Positions 23,336-35,416 of a stretch of DNA of 64,000 nt are shown in pieces. The stretch lies in the NCBI RefSeq assembly GCF_021462225.1, contig NC_061805.1, positions 49,083,360-49,147,359 of the forward strand, read 5' to 3'. Positions within the stretch are counted from its first letter, which is position 1, and every line of letters starts with the position of its first letter. The translations under genes and the position numbers were made by a program. This DNA is from Girardinichthys multiradiatus (lineage: Eukaryota > Chordata > Actinopteri > Cyprinodontiformes > Goodeidae). Under the pieces are notes generated by a model that had not been told where the DNA came from, did not search any database, and saw only the letters and a list, made by a program, of their open reading frames with translations.

Positions 23336-25492
23336 TTAAGTCAACTGCCTCCGCAACCAGCTTCCGACACCTTCGGGAGTTAAACTTTAATAAATACAAA
23401 CTGTAGCTGGATCCGTTTTAATTCAGTTTATGTATACCTAATAACTGTCCTGCTAAAAATCTATTGTTACCATGGAATCAAATAAAAAAATTAACTGTTG
23501 CATCAGTGATTATGCAATTTTATTAATGTGGGAATTTGCTGCTGCAACAGAGGATGAATTTGTTGAAAAGATTTTCACACATCTTTACCAGGGCTGCCAA
23601 TAAGTGTGGAGGATGCTGTCTCAAAAAAAAAAAATATGAGAGAAAACACATTAAAATAATGAACAGCTAAAAATGTAGAAAGTATGTAACGTCCAACAAG
23701 GCCAGTGGAGTTTTTTCGTCCAGATGTTGATGGTGTTTTGTCCCTGATATCTTAACATTTAATAGAAATTGTATCCAGAACTCCCATAAACCTCTTAATC
23801 TGTTTGATTAGGGAGAGACGACCAACGTCCTGCAGTATTTCCTCTGTGAGTGTTGTCTGGGGGTGATCCGAGCGCTAATCGACACAAACACTTAAAGGAA
23901 ACCTGATTTTAATGTGTTTACGTTTAATAACAGCAATTTAGCATTTGATTGCTTTAATCAATCTCTACATACGTGACAGAACATTGCTATAAAACATTAT
24001 TGTTGTTATTAATCCCTTCCTCATTCTTTATGTATCTGTATCTATGTCTTTATATCTCTTTTTCTCCATCTCTCTTTCTTTATCCATTGGATATACTATA
24101 CTGCTGAAAGTATTTGCCCGTCTACTTTTACATTTACGTGAACTTTGATGACATCCTATCATAATTCTCTAACGTCCAGTTAGTTGATGTACCCACCGTT
24201 GGCAGCAATATCAACTTTAACTATTCTGTAAACATCTTCTAAGGTTTAGGAGTTTGTTTGTAGTTAGATGAGAAAACCAGAACTGCAGCCTCTGCTGATG
24301 GTCAAGATTCTCCACACCTCCAGCAATGGAAGTGATCGGAACACCATTATTCACTGATTTGGTGCTGTGACCCAATATAGTGTTTGTATTTACATACTTA
24401 CTTACTAAGATCTGTCTTGTACAGCCATGGGGAGTATTTCCCCTCTGACAGCCAAGCCGGGCGGGTCAAGACTTGTCACCTGGTGATGTGGGGCGGGGTC
24501 TGAAATACTTAGGCTATTTTCTACGACGTAGACACGGAGTAGGAGAGTTATGGCCGAGTGAGTGCTGCTATCCCCACAGCTCTGGAGGCGTTTAAAAAAT
24601 GCAGATATTTTAGCGTGATTTGCAGGTGGTTGCAACATCTTTTCCAGCGTGGTCTGAGTCTACTGGTGAGAGCACACTCATGGTGTTGTAAAACTAACAT
24701 AAATAACAAGATCAGTTTGTTTGTTTTATAAAAGGACAATGTATAGGCCTGTTTTATATTGGAAAGTGACCTTAAATGACTTTTGTTGCGATCGACCGTC
24801 TGGAGGGGGTGGAGGGGGTAAGTGAAGGGACAAGGCGGCCCTCCAATATATTGATGGGAAACACTATCCTGATATACTCAAAGACAACCAGACCCAATAA
24901 TCTACAGCTGTCGTAATGTTCCCAAACACCTTGAGTAAGGCAGTGCTTGGAGTTGATAAGACCAAGTAAAGAAAAAGCTCATCATAAGTTAGAAGAATTT
25001 GTGGGCTAAATCAAATTACTCTGTGCAACAAACCTCCACTGTTATCAAAACTCTATTAAAAGCCAAACAGGACACACTTTCCCTGAGTGACATGTTCCTT
25101 CCCTGAGCCAAACACACAGGGCTGATTGTTTTCTCTCAAACAGCTACACAGACCTTCTGTAAAGCATTGAAGCAGGAAATGTGTCCTACTCTGTTCAAAG
25201 CCGCCTCTGTCTGCAGTGATTCATACAGCTGGACGGACACAGGACCAATTTAGAGGGAAGGTAAGAAGGGATTGAATCGCTTTTGTTGGACAGACATTCG
25301 AATTACATTTAGACAGAAAAGTGTTTAAACAGCTGTGTTAATGATGGACTCGCAGCAGATCATGATTTTATCTTTTGTAAACCTGGCTTGGATGGGAACA
25401 TCTTCCTAACTTACAGGTAAAGCTGAAGGATTCCACAAACCGTCTTTCTTTTGGCTCTTTTGTTGATATAAATACCTGCCGCTTCTGTTGGA
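23336..25492. other. fras1 intron sequence with one unassigned GC-richer block
   Basis: No gene was found. A block at about 24400-24850 (GCCGGGCGGGTCAAGACTTG, GGCGGGGTCTGAAATACTT, CTACGACGTAGACACGG) is GC-richer than its surroundings and resembles a fish dispersed repeat that I cannot name. Confidence 0.4.
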
Positions 25493-26734
25493 CATCCATC
25501 CATCCATCATCCATCCATCCATCATCCATCCATCCATCATCCATCCATCCATCCATCCATCATCCATCCATCCATCATCCATCCATCCATCATCCATCCA
25601 TCCATCATCCATCCATCCATCATCCATCCATCCATCCATCCATCCATCATCCATCCATCTATCATCAATCCATCATCCATCCATCCATCATCCATCCATC
25701 CATCCATCCATCCATCCATCCATCCATCATCCATCCATCCATCATCCATCCATCATCCATCCATCATCCATCCATCCATCATCCATCCATCCATAAATCA
25801 TCCATCCATCCATCCATCCATCATCCATCCATCCTCCATCCATCATCCATCCATCCATCCATCATCCATCCATCCATCCATCATCCATCCATAAATCATC
25901 CATCATCCAAGCATCCATCCTTCCATGCATCCATCCATCCAAGCATCCATCCTTCCATGCATCATCCATCCATCCTTCCATGCATCCATCCATCCATCCA
26001 TCCATCCATCCTTCCATGCATTCATCCATCCATCCATCTATCCATGTATCCATTCATCCCTGCATCCATCCATCCATCCATCCATCATCCATCCATCCAT
26101 CATCCATCCATCATCCATCCATCCATCATCCATCCATCCATCATCCATCCATCCATCCATCCATCATCCATCCATGCATCCATTCATCATCCATCCATCA
26201 TCCATCATCCATCCATCATCAATCCATCCATCCATCATCCATCCATCCATCCTTCCATCCATCCATCCATCCGTCCATCATCCATCCATCCATCCATCAT
26301 CCATCCATCATCCGTCCATCCATCATCCATCCATCCATCATCCATCCATCCATCATCCATCCATGCATCCATTCATCATCTATCCATCATCCATCATCCA
26401 TCCATCATCAATCCATCCATCCATCATCCATCCATCCATCCTTCCATGCATCCATCCATCCATCCATCCTTCCATGCATTCATCCAACCATCCATCCATC
26501 CATCTATCCATGTATCCATTCATCCCTGCATCCATCCATCCATCCATCCATCCATCCATCCAACCATCCATCCATCCATCTATCCATGTATCCATTCATC
26601 CCTGCATCCATCCATCCATCTATCTATCCATCCATCCATCCATCCACACATACATACATACATTCATGCATCCATCCATCCATTTATCCATTTGTCTGCC
26701 CATACGTCAATTTTCACTCCATCCATTCATCCAT
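25493..26734. repeat. (ATCC)n / (ATCATCC)n array, about 1.24 kb
   Basis: The array is built from ATCC with frequent ATC inserts and variant units (TTCCATGCATCC, TATCCATGTATCC). Larger blocks repeat: the segments near 25975-26060 and 26445-26530 share the same order of variants. All three + frames stay open through much of it (up to 271 codons of HPSIHPSI type), as expected for this repeat; this is not coding evidence. It abuts an RTE-type LINE remnant at 26755. Confidence 0.97.
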
Positions 26735-26754
26735 GATTGATTCTAATGGTAACA

Positions 26755-27020
26755 ACTAGCAGGTCCAGGAGGGAAAACGAGACATTTCTCTCCGCAGCAA
26801 TATTGTCCATCATCTCCTGTAAAATCCCACTGTGTTGCCAGCAGGGACATATAGTCCCCTTAGCAGGTTCTGGGCCTGGCTCGCGGGTCTCCTCCCAGTG
26901 GGACATCTCAGTCAACCCCTGTCCCAGAGATATCCTGACCAGACATCTGAACAACATCACTTGATTTAATTTTGATGCGGAGGAGCATCAGCACTGCTCC
27001 CTACAGTGGAAGCTGATTTC
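26755..27020 (-). pseudogene. 3' end remnant of an RTE-like LINE (antisense)
   Basis: On the + strand it reads GGGTCTCCTCCCAGTGGGACA, ATCCTGACCAGACATCTGAA and ATGCGGAGGAGCATC. These are the antisense of the C-terminal region of the LINE at 59596-61495 (CATCGAGAGGAGCCAGTTGA, ATACCGGATGCC). The LINE's 3' end points to lower coordinates, towards the (ATCC)n array, which reads as (ATGG)n on the LINE strand. Confidence 0.6.
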
Positions 27021-27498
27021 AGTGACTGGTGTCCTCCTTCTTTCACTGCTGATGTGTATCTCATGACCAGATGGACCAGTAAACCAAGCAACACATCAAC
27101 AAAGCATGCAAAATGTACATCCTTCTACCCATCTCCAGCTCCATCCCCTCATCAATGCCGAAAGAGATACCAGGAAACTTTAATCCTCTTCTTGAGGCTA
27201 ACGCCTGACCCAAAGGGAAAATTCCTGATTTTGTAAATTGGCTGTTTTTTGTGATCGATTAAACAATGAAATATTCACACCAATTCTCCCAGTTTAGTAT
27301 ATAGTAAATATATAATACAATATAATAAGGTCCTTCTGACAGTTTATTAACTTTAGGCTGTTTTAGAGAAATAAAAACAACCAATGTTTCAGGTGAGCAT
27401 TAAGAATGTGGAAATAGTTGAGATTCAGAACTGTTATCTGATCCTTGTTTTCACATAACAGTTATCAGTGTGCACTGGTGCAGCTCTTTAATATTTTG

Positions 27499-27500
<2 letters not shown>
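27021..27500. other. Intron sequence, nothing recognised
   Basis: No coding or mobile signatures were seen. Confidence 0.4.

Positions 27501-27555
<55 letters not shown>
27501..27555. repeat. (TG)n microsatellite
   Basis: Uninterrupted TG dinucleotide run about 400 bp from the fras1 VWC4 exon. Confidence 0.98.
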
Positions 27556-27952
27556 GTTTAGTCCCCTGCGAGTCCACCAGCAACAGTTCCTGCACACTAA
27601 AGGAGCTGCAAGAAGAAATTTGCATGCAATTAAGGATTAAATGTCAGCCTGTGTGGATACTTTGTGCATGTGTTGTGTGTTTGAGTGTGTGTGGGTGAGT
27701 GTATAAGTAATTGCACTTGTCATGCTGTGTTGCTGTAAAACTGTTTACAGAGTTGCAATGTGGGAACTCGTCTCCATTTTGGGAATATTATGCAAACCTA
27801 TACATTTACAATTCAGCTTAAAGACTTTCTCTTTTAGTTTCAGTTTCAGGAAGAGGGAAGAGTTGGACCGGGCAAGTCCTCGTTTTCTTCTTAGAGCCGA
27901 GTGTGGGAGACAAAAGTTATACAAAATGAAAGTCGTGTGTGTGATTGCCCAC

Positions 27953-28054
27953 CTTGTCACAGACGACTGGCTGACAGGTGTTTGTTTGACATTTCGACTG
28001 ACCCATGTCACACACACATGTGGTGCAGGCGTCCTTCTGCCACTGCTCCCCGTG
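27953..28054 (-). CDS. fras1: fras1 exon: core of VWC domain 4
   Basis: The exon is 102 bp (34 codons, phase 0/0), acceptor CTGCAG, donor GTGGGC. The peptide starts HGEQWQKDACTTCVCD and ends CQPVVCDK. It contributes six cysteines to VWC4. HGEQW followed by ACTTCxCD is very like the fourth VWC domain of mammalian FRAS1. An upstream (TG)n repeat and decayed RTE LINE pieces lie in the flanking introns. Confidence 0.88.
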
Positions 28055-28379
28055 CTGCAGAGACACACACAGATGCACATTTAGATCACTCTAAACTTTG
28101 TGTGTGACACCAGAGGCTCATTAAAATCCAGTGGGCTTTCTTCCTTTGAGGAGGAGACAGAAGAACGGGGGCATCCAGGGAGTGAAAACGCTGGCATTCA
28201 AACACACATCTGACCCTAAATGTCAAATAAATAAACATGCAAAAGGTTAATTAATGAAAACACTGCTGTGTATGTTGTCATGTTTTAGGGCCTAAAGTGA
28301 AAAAAAGAAAAACTGGAATATCTATCCATCAACTGCACTTGTCTAAGATTCATTCATGGAGATAACTGGTCCTTGAGGC

Positions 28380-28530
28380 AAACCCAGACACCTCCTCTCC
28401 ACTGAGACAATCTCCAGAACCTTCTGGGACATTATAAGGTATGTACAGTATAATCCCTCCAGTGAGTTCTGGGTCTGCTGCAGGGTCTCAATCCTGGTTG
28501 GGCGAGCCAGAAGCATCTCCAGTGCGAGAT
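28380..28530 (-). pseudogene. Second 3' remnant of an RTE-like LINE (antisense)
   Basis: It contains CCAGTGAGTTCTGGGTCTGC, GGGTCTCAATCCTGGTTGGG and CTGGGACATTATAAGG, diverged antisense forms of the RTE-like 3' coding region. It is short and heavily decayed. Confidence 0.45.
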
Positions 28531-28669
28531 GTCAGTTTAGAATATTTCAGCTGCTGTTTAGTTGTACTTTTCAACCCAGATATGCTTATGGTCAAAACTA
28601 ATGGAGTTATTCCCAAACCTGGTAAATTTTGATGTAATCATGGCTAGATGTAGACGTAACGGGCACCGT

Positions 28670-29110
28670 CAGACAGGATTACAGAACCTTACCAAAGCTT
28701 TCATGCCCCTGTAACTTTTTCACAATTTGCCACAAAAACCTCAACAATAAGCTGCCATGTTTAATTGCGATTTTATTTGTTAGACCAACATAAAGTGGTG
28801 GACAATTATGTAGTGGAAGAAAAATTAGAAATGTTTTCCTAAATGTTTTTACATCAAAAAATCTAAAAAGGTATGCTTTTGTGTTCTGCTTTCATAAATA
28901 AAATCAACCGGTAGCCACCTGTGTGTAATTTAATATATAGCGTAGATGTAGCTGTTTTGTGTCAGTCCTCAGAGGTTTCTAAGAGAACATTAGAGAACAA
29001 GCAGCATCATGAAGACTAAGGAACAGGGAAGACTAGAAGATCGTGGAGAAGTTAGGTTCTACAACAGTATCCCAAACTTTGAACATTTCCATAAAACTAA
29101 AGATCCATGC
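28670..29110 (+). mobile_element. 5' part of a decayed Tc1-like transposon
   Basis: TIR-like sequence (CACAATTTGCCAC, CATAAAGTGGTGGACAATTATG) is followed by ATGAAGACTAAGGAACAGGG, a transposase start of the MKTKE type seen on the minus strand at 44197. The rest of the transposase is missing. Confidence 0.6.
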
Positions 29111-30772
29111 ATCAAATGGATCTTTAATATGAAAACTTTTTTTTAATTATTATTTTTATATTATTATTATTTTAAATATTCATAATTATTTAATCATTAT
29201 TTCATTTATTGTTTATGTGCTAGCAGCACATTATGAGTATTTGTAAGCATTTTAAATTATTTCATGATGTACTGTTGTACAGGAAATAAAAATTAACACA
29301 TATTTCTGTATGATTTTTAACAAATAATTTATTCAAAATTAATTAGATTTCCCTATTTGATTACTTGACTAAATAATAAATTGATGCAGTAAAATACAGA
29401 TTTATATATAATTAATTATTTAACATATCCTTTTCCAATTTTACTAAAATGATCACTTTTTTGAATGTGTCACTTTTAGCCTTCAATGTCGGGAATATAG
29501 TTGAAACTCTGTTCTAGGGAAGAAAACTCCAAAGCTGCTCCAAAAACATAGTATGGAGCAGCTAGGAGAGGGAATAAGGAAAGAGGAGAGTATAGACCTA
29601 AATCTGCTTGAGAATTTTTGGTAGCTGATGGTAACGGATGCTCTCCATCCAAGCTGACCGAGATTGAGGAATGGTCCAAAGGTCCGGCAGGTCAGAAGAG
29701 GTTTATGTGAGCTTCTAAAGTTGAAGAAAGTAAGAAAAAAATCAATATACTGGGAAAAGATTTGTCTGAATTAACAGTTTTATGTTTCAGTAGAGAGGTA
29801 CTGCAGATGACGGCAGGATCATCACGACTCCATTGATAGTCTTTCTGCCGAGTACTTTTCCGAGGTTTTCCAAATTTGCTTTGATCCAACTATTTTAGGT
29901 CTCAATCATGGTTTAAGTTGGTCTTTAACACCAGCTACGACTAGACATGGAGGCTGAAGTTTCCTCTTAGACAGATTCAAACAACTGCTTGCTGAAGATG
30001 GCTGAAGCATCATCTTTTAAGTGACGATTTGGACAAAAAAAGTTGCTCCTGAAACTGCAGCTTCTGCTTCCTTCATTTTCCTATTGCCCGTTGCCCCAGA
30101 CTGGCTCCATGTCTGGAGTGATTTAGGTCTTTTTATAATCTGGTAAAAAAAATTGGGGTCATTGTCCTGCAGATGTCAGATTTCAAACCCAACATCATTT
30201 CTTTTTAAAGTTAAATGACTGAATTAAATATTGACCCAAGGCTCGAAGAATGCTAATTATTTCAGTTTTTAAGACATCAAAACCCGGTGAAACTCTTTGA
30301 ACATCAATCATCTCAGTGATTTATGTCGTTCCAGGAGGATTTAAACTCACATTTGTGAGACTGTTTCACTCTCCCCTGAACAAACTGATCAAAAGAGCTC
30401 AGAATAATCATCTATATTCAACCAGATAGTTGCTTTAACATTCACTGACATGCTCTACATTTAAGCACACTCACTGTGAGTAAAAACAGAGCAAACTAGA
30501 TCTGACTTCAATATCTGTATTTAACAAGTCAGGACAAATTCAACTTTCTTTTAATACATTATTTTCAATTAAAAAAGCTTTTTAAAATTACCTTTTTTTG
30601 AAAAGATAAGGACTCTCTTGTAGGGAATAGGCAACACACTTTTCTTTAAAAAGATTTCCAGCAAGGAGGAGACAGAGGAAAACTTTATTATTCCAGTACA
30701 AACTCAGGATGAAATACTGTAGAAAGAAAAGTTCAGTAGGCTCTGTGAGAACATTATAGGTGTGGGTGCAGC
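29111..30772. other. fras1 intron sequence, no recognised element
   Basis: It includes an AT-rich block (29140-29450). No coding or mobile signatures were identified. Confidence 0.4.
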
Positions 30773-30780
30773 ATTGAGGT

Positions 30781-31589
30781 CAGGGGTGTCTAAGGAGTGG
30801 TCTCTGGGCCATCTAGGACCCTTAGAATGATTTTTGTGGCCCCTGAGTGAGCACAAATGAAAAATGGAAAATTATGCCAGTCGATGGAGATGGACACATT
30901 TAGTAATTTTTCTCATGTAAATCTTAAAATGTAAAATGTTGGGCACTTTTAAAAGCCATTTATTGCTTCTATACTAATTGTATAGAAAGCAGAACTACAA
31001 ACGCGACTTTTACTCTAAAACAACTTGGGCCGCATCTGTTCATTAAACCTGATGATACAGCAAACATTTTCAAAGAAAGAGTGAAATGTGTGTCAGATCT
31101 ACATCCCAATTAATGAGAATATGTTCATTTATTTCAGTAACTCAAGTTAAACATTATAGATTAATTACACAGGCTGTTTTCAAGTCTTTATTTCTCTTAA
31201 TTATGATTTTCCACTTACAGCTAATGAAAACACAACCTTTAAGATTAGAATATTACATCAGAGCAATAAAAGATATATTTTTAAAAATGGAAATGTGGGC
31301 TTTATAAAATATATTTTCAATACATGCTTAAAGGTTATTTTAAAAAGGTACTTTAAATCTGACAAACAAGCCTCATCAATTTATTGACACGCACCCCTAC
31401 ACTGATTTACACAAACATTTAGGAAAAACAGACTACTATGTTTCATTAAAATATTGAATGTTTATTGCAAGAAATAAATCACAGAATTATTTTAGGAGTT
31501 TCATTTGAAAAACAAATATAAAAAATTGTGGCCCGCGAGTTCTTTCAACTTCATTTTGGCCCATTTGGCTAAAAGTTTTAACACCACTG
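30781..31589. mobile_element. Non-autonomous hAT-type element with 8-bp target duplication
   Basis: The left end is CAGGGGTGTCTAAG, and the right end reads CAGTGGTGTTAAAAC on the complement. The flanks ATTGAGGT (30773-30780) and ATTTAGGT (31590-31597) match at 7 of 8 bases, the target length expected for hAT. Subterminal GGCC motifs occur at both ends. The 809-bp interior has no transposase and includes a Tc1-TIR-like block at about 31085-31375. Confidence 0.8.
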
Positions 31590-32009
31590 ATTTAGGTGTT
31601 TATTTAGATGCTTGCAGAGTTTTAAGGTTCAGGATTCTGACACCAGACATAAAAAAACAAGCTGGAAAAGATTTGCTTTATTCTGGAAGACCTTCTGAAA
31701 CTTTACACTGAGCAGCATTTATTGGCTGATATCAATGGAGTATCAATAAGCCTTTGCATCTCTTTTGTACATAACTCTTTACAAAGATTGCACCCTTGCT
31801 TCTGAAACTCACAGCTGAGATTGGTGCGTGTGTGTGTATGAAGATCCAAACATTAGACAGAGTATGACACAGAATGTGATCAAAGTAAGAGATCAGAGTC
31901 TGCAATGCATTGAAAACACAGCTGGAGGAAACAGCTGAGCAGAGCACATTAAGAGCAAGCCTGTAATCTGCTTTTAAAGTGAAATAAGGCTCAGGGAGAA
32001 AGTGCATAC

Positions 32010-32093
32010 CTGGTACTGTGTTCCAGCAGAGAGACAAGGGTTGGACATACACTGAGGACAGCAGTGGCCAGGCAGGATCACCAGGTTCTCATG
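32010..32093 (-). CDS. fras1: fras1 exon: end of VWC3, start of VWC4
   Basis: The exon is 84 bp (28 codons, phase 0/0), acceptor CTTCAG, donor GTATGC. The peptide HENLVILPGHCCPQC closes VWC3, and NPCLSAGTQYQ opens VWC4. It is the shortest of the nine exons. It is supported by its splice sites, its in-frame junctions on both sides and the CCxxC motif. Confidence 0.87.
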
Positions 32094-32249
32094 CTGAAGG
32101 AGAAGAAAACCCATTAGATTAGTAAAACTGTTGTTAAAGGACAACTTACTCTAGTTCACTAATCCTAATAATCTGCCTTTACCACACTGGAATGTAAAAT
32201 CTGACCCCAATCTGACCCCAAGACAGATACATAGATAACTTAGACAATA

Positions 32250-33185
32250 AGAGCTTGTTGAACCATCTTCAGCTGGTCCCACTGCTTTTTCTAGCATTGT
32301 TTCAGTTCATTTTGTCTACATGAGTTTCTGCACAACTCGCTTAATGTTCCACCACAGGATTAATTTCAAGTTGAGGTCTGGACTTTGACTACTCCATTGC
32401 AACACCTTGATTTTTTTCATTCATTCTGTTGTAGATTTGTTGTTTGGGAGCATCGTACATTGTCGCGGTCAACTTAATCACTGAAAGGTGCCATGGGTCC
32501 AGTGGCTATAAAACAAGTCCAAATCATCACCCCTCCAACACCGTGCCTCGCAGTTTGGATGTGGCCTTTGTGATGATTGGCTTCGTTTCTCAAAACATGG
32601 AGCTTGGTCTTATGGCCAAACATCTCCACTCTGGTCTCATCTGTCCAAAGAACAAAGTCCAGAAGTCTTATGGTTCATTTAGGGGCTGCTTTGTTTTTAT
32701 AGAGACGTCTTTCTCCTTCAAACCTTCCAGACAAGCCATATTTGTTCAGTCTTTTTCTAATTGTCCTGTAATGAACTTTAACCTTTAACCCGATACCTGA
32801 GGCTTTAGAGTCTGAGACGTCTATTCCTGGAAAGATTGTCAGCTGGCTTAAATGTTTTTCCCATCTGGATAATATTTGGGTCTGTCGATTGATGGCCCCC
32901 CAAACTGTTTGGATACAGCCTTATGACCCCTTCCAGATTAACGGGCAGCAGCAGTTGCTTCTCCAAGGCCATTGCTGTTGTCTTTATGTCTTGGTATTTA
33001 CACACACCAATAAGGTTTTAGAGCTGCTCACATGATCAATAGTGATCAGTTAATTAAACTATTTGGTGAACAGCGACTACCTAACTGCTTTAAATACAGT
33101 GGAATCCAATATCATTGCTGGTGTCTTTCCAGCTTGGCATTGTGCTAACACAGACCTGTACGTTTCAGACTAGAAAACAGCCAGA
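32250..33185 (-). mobile_element. Decayed Tc1-like transposon
   Basis: The + strand carries antisense transposase wording: AAATCATCACCCCTCCAACA, ATGGCCAAACATCTCCACTC, GTCTGTTTTTCTAATTGTCC-like blocks and, near 33125, CCAGCTTGGCATTGTGCTAA at the expected start codon region. The order matches a Tc1 transposase read on the minus strand. No long open frame survives. Confidence 0.65.
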
Positions 33186-33616
33186 ATCCCTGCTTTAGTG
33201 GAAGTGCTGATCGTCAGTAATTTACATACATTTAATTTACAGAACATGGCTGCTGTTTTCCTTCTTTAATCCTCTGGAGGCAAGATGGGTGTACTTAGTT
33301 TTTCATAGAAAAGGTTTCTCTTCTGGCTTTGTTTTTGTTTATTAAATAAGGACGGTGTGGTATGTGATTGTTTTTATACACTTGAGTTTATATGTCATTT
33401 ATATGGTAAAACCCTAAACGTTTTTGTTAATGTGACTATTCTATCTGTTGTTGTTCATTTTGACTCTCCTCTCATCTTTTTTGTCAAATTTTGTGTCACC
33501 ATTCCTCTACTGAATTCAAGTAATTGAGCTGAGCAGAACAGACACAAAGCCACGGTGGCTGCCAATGTGAAAATGAAAAAGTAAAACGTTTGAAGTATGT
33601 TTGAGATGAAACTCAC

Positions 33617-33750
33617 AGGTCTGCAGGCCACTTGCTGACACTCCACCACTGAACACTGGGCTTTCCCACTGCCGCAGAAACATCTGGAACAAATGCCGGG
33701 CTCCCACTTCTCACCGTCCCTGTAGACCAGCCCCTGCCAGGAGCAAGACT
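33617..33750 (-). CDS. fras1: fras1 exon: first two thirds of VWC domain 3
   Basis: The exon is 134 bp (two bases completing a codon plus 44 codons, phase 1 to 0), acceptor TGTCAG, donor GTGAGT. The peptide SCSWQGLVYRDGEKWEPG opens VWC3 and continues through CSRCFC, AQC, VEC and VAC, giving seven of the ten cysteines. The remaining CCPQC is in the next exon. Unlike most other VWC domains here, the opening strand and the CxxCxC core share one exon. Confidence 0.9.
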
Positions 33751-35256
33751 CTGACACGCACCAACAGAAACTCAATAAGTAAACTGCAAAGATGGCCGTC
33801 GGGTAACAAGCTGGATCTTTAAGCATTAATCGCCTGCACGATCGGTGATTTAGAGTCAGGAAACAAAGACAATTAACTAATGAGCTGCTAAACACTGAGA
33901 TAAATCATTGTCTCTCCAAGACATTGTTAGATCCAATATTAACGTTTTAGCACAAATCCGCAAATCTGTACCACATCATATCTGTACATGGATATTTATT
34001 AATAAATATGGGGTCCAACAACGTTAAAGCACTGTTTGGAAAATTGTCCTTAATGTTCCCAGTGTCTCACAAAATCAGTGAAACAAAGAATCACTGGAAT
34101 TTCAAGATATGCTACAAAAACAACATCCAACTCAGACATGGTTCCTGTTTTTCTAAGATGAACAAAAATCTTTTTTCGGTAGCAGTTTGTTCACATTTTC
34201 CGAAATTCGCATTTTAATGCAGCATGTGTATCAGCAGTGCTTATCATCATAAACACAGTCTTGTAAAATACAAACAGTAGGAAAATAAAAAAGGAGGGGA
34301 AAGATATAAGAAAGGAAGGGACACAGATCCCAATGAATGAAACGAGGAAGGAAGAAAGTAAGGAGACAAAGAAGGAAGCATGTAATTAAACGTACAAGTT
34401 TGAGACAATAGGATAGGGAATAAAGTCTGGAAATACTAATATTTTGTTGTTTTCTTTTGCTATAGTTATCCAGACCTAGAAGATATTCAAACATTTCCAG
34501 ACACCGTAGGAACTCTGTCCCCCCATAGAAAAACCCAGAAAAACCCAGAGTCAGACCTTTCTTTGAGGGAACTTCACTGTGGACCCCAGGGACATTTAAA
34601 GATTTTTTTAAAAGGACCAACAGACATTTTTATTTAACGTCAAGTTGCTCTCATACAGTTGGACAATACAGACATGTACATAATCTTCTTTTTAATTACC
34701 TTTAAAGGTAAGTCAAAAAAAAGTTTTAAGATCCCTTTATTTATATGTAGAGAGAAAAACTAATTAAAAATAAAATTTTATCATTTTTATGCTAAGTTTA
34801 AATGACCGTATCAGCTTGAAATTGCAAAACAATTTTCTTTTTCATGTATTTATTATATTTTAGGTATAGCCCTTTTTATTTATTGGTTCGTATTTACTTC
34901 AAATAATTTCCTGACTTTATAGAGCTGTGAACATTCAAAACAATCTGTGCCACTGCTGCACTAACTCATCATAAGAGTTTCCACGTACTTCTTAATTAGT
35001 TATGTTGTCAATGTTGGTAAATAACTATTAAGAAGATGATATTACTTAAAAATATTCTGTGACTTCTAATTGTCAGAGATTAGAAGATGTAAAAGTTTTT
35101 CTGATTTGTTTGCAATTTTCCAAAAAAAAAACAATGATTAATCAAAATATAAAGCCATATCTTAGCTGAATAACAGATGCTTTATTAAAAAAATCTTTAA
35201 CAAATGCAGTCTGTAATAAACTCTTTATGTACAGGATGATTGGAAGCAGCCCTCAC
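33751..35256. other. fras1 intron sequence, no recognised element
   Basis: About 1.5 kb between the VWC3 and VWC2 exons. An antisense open frame at 34231-34620 has no domain signature. Confidence 0.45.
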
Positions 35257-35416
35257 CTCCGTTAAGGCCACACTTCGGGCAGCATTCCCCAGTTGGGATG
35301 AATGGGTTCTGGTCCCCCACACAGGTCAGATGGGGGCAGGGGCGAGCGTGGCAGGATACACTCCCTTTGGAGCAAACACACACCGAGCAAGGCGAGAGAC
35401 TCCACTGACTGTCATG
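35257..35416 (-). CDS. fras1: fras1 exon: body of VWC domain 2
   Basis: The exon is 160 bp (53 codons plus one base, phase 0 to 1), acceptor CCCACAG, donor GTGAGG. The peptide runs HDSQWSLSPCSVCVC to FIPTGECCPKC and then GLNG. With CQYEG of the previous exon it makes a complete ten-cysteine VWC2. The QW-S-SPCSVC-C block closely resembles the second VWC domain of mammalian FRAS1. The trailing phase-1 G joins AG of the next exon to form a Glu codon. Confidence 0.9.

Noticed and set aside
25488..26759. Long open frames of His-Pro-Ser-Ile type on + and Trp-Met-Asp type on -
   Set aside because: They are translations of the (ATCC)n array, open in several frames at once, with no start context, splice sites or domain.
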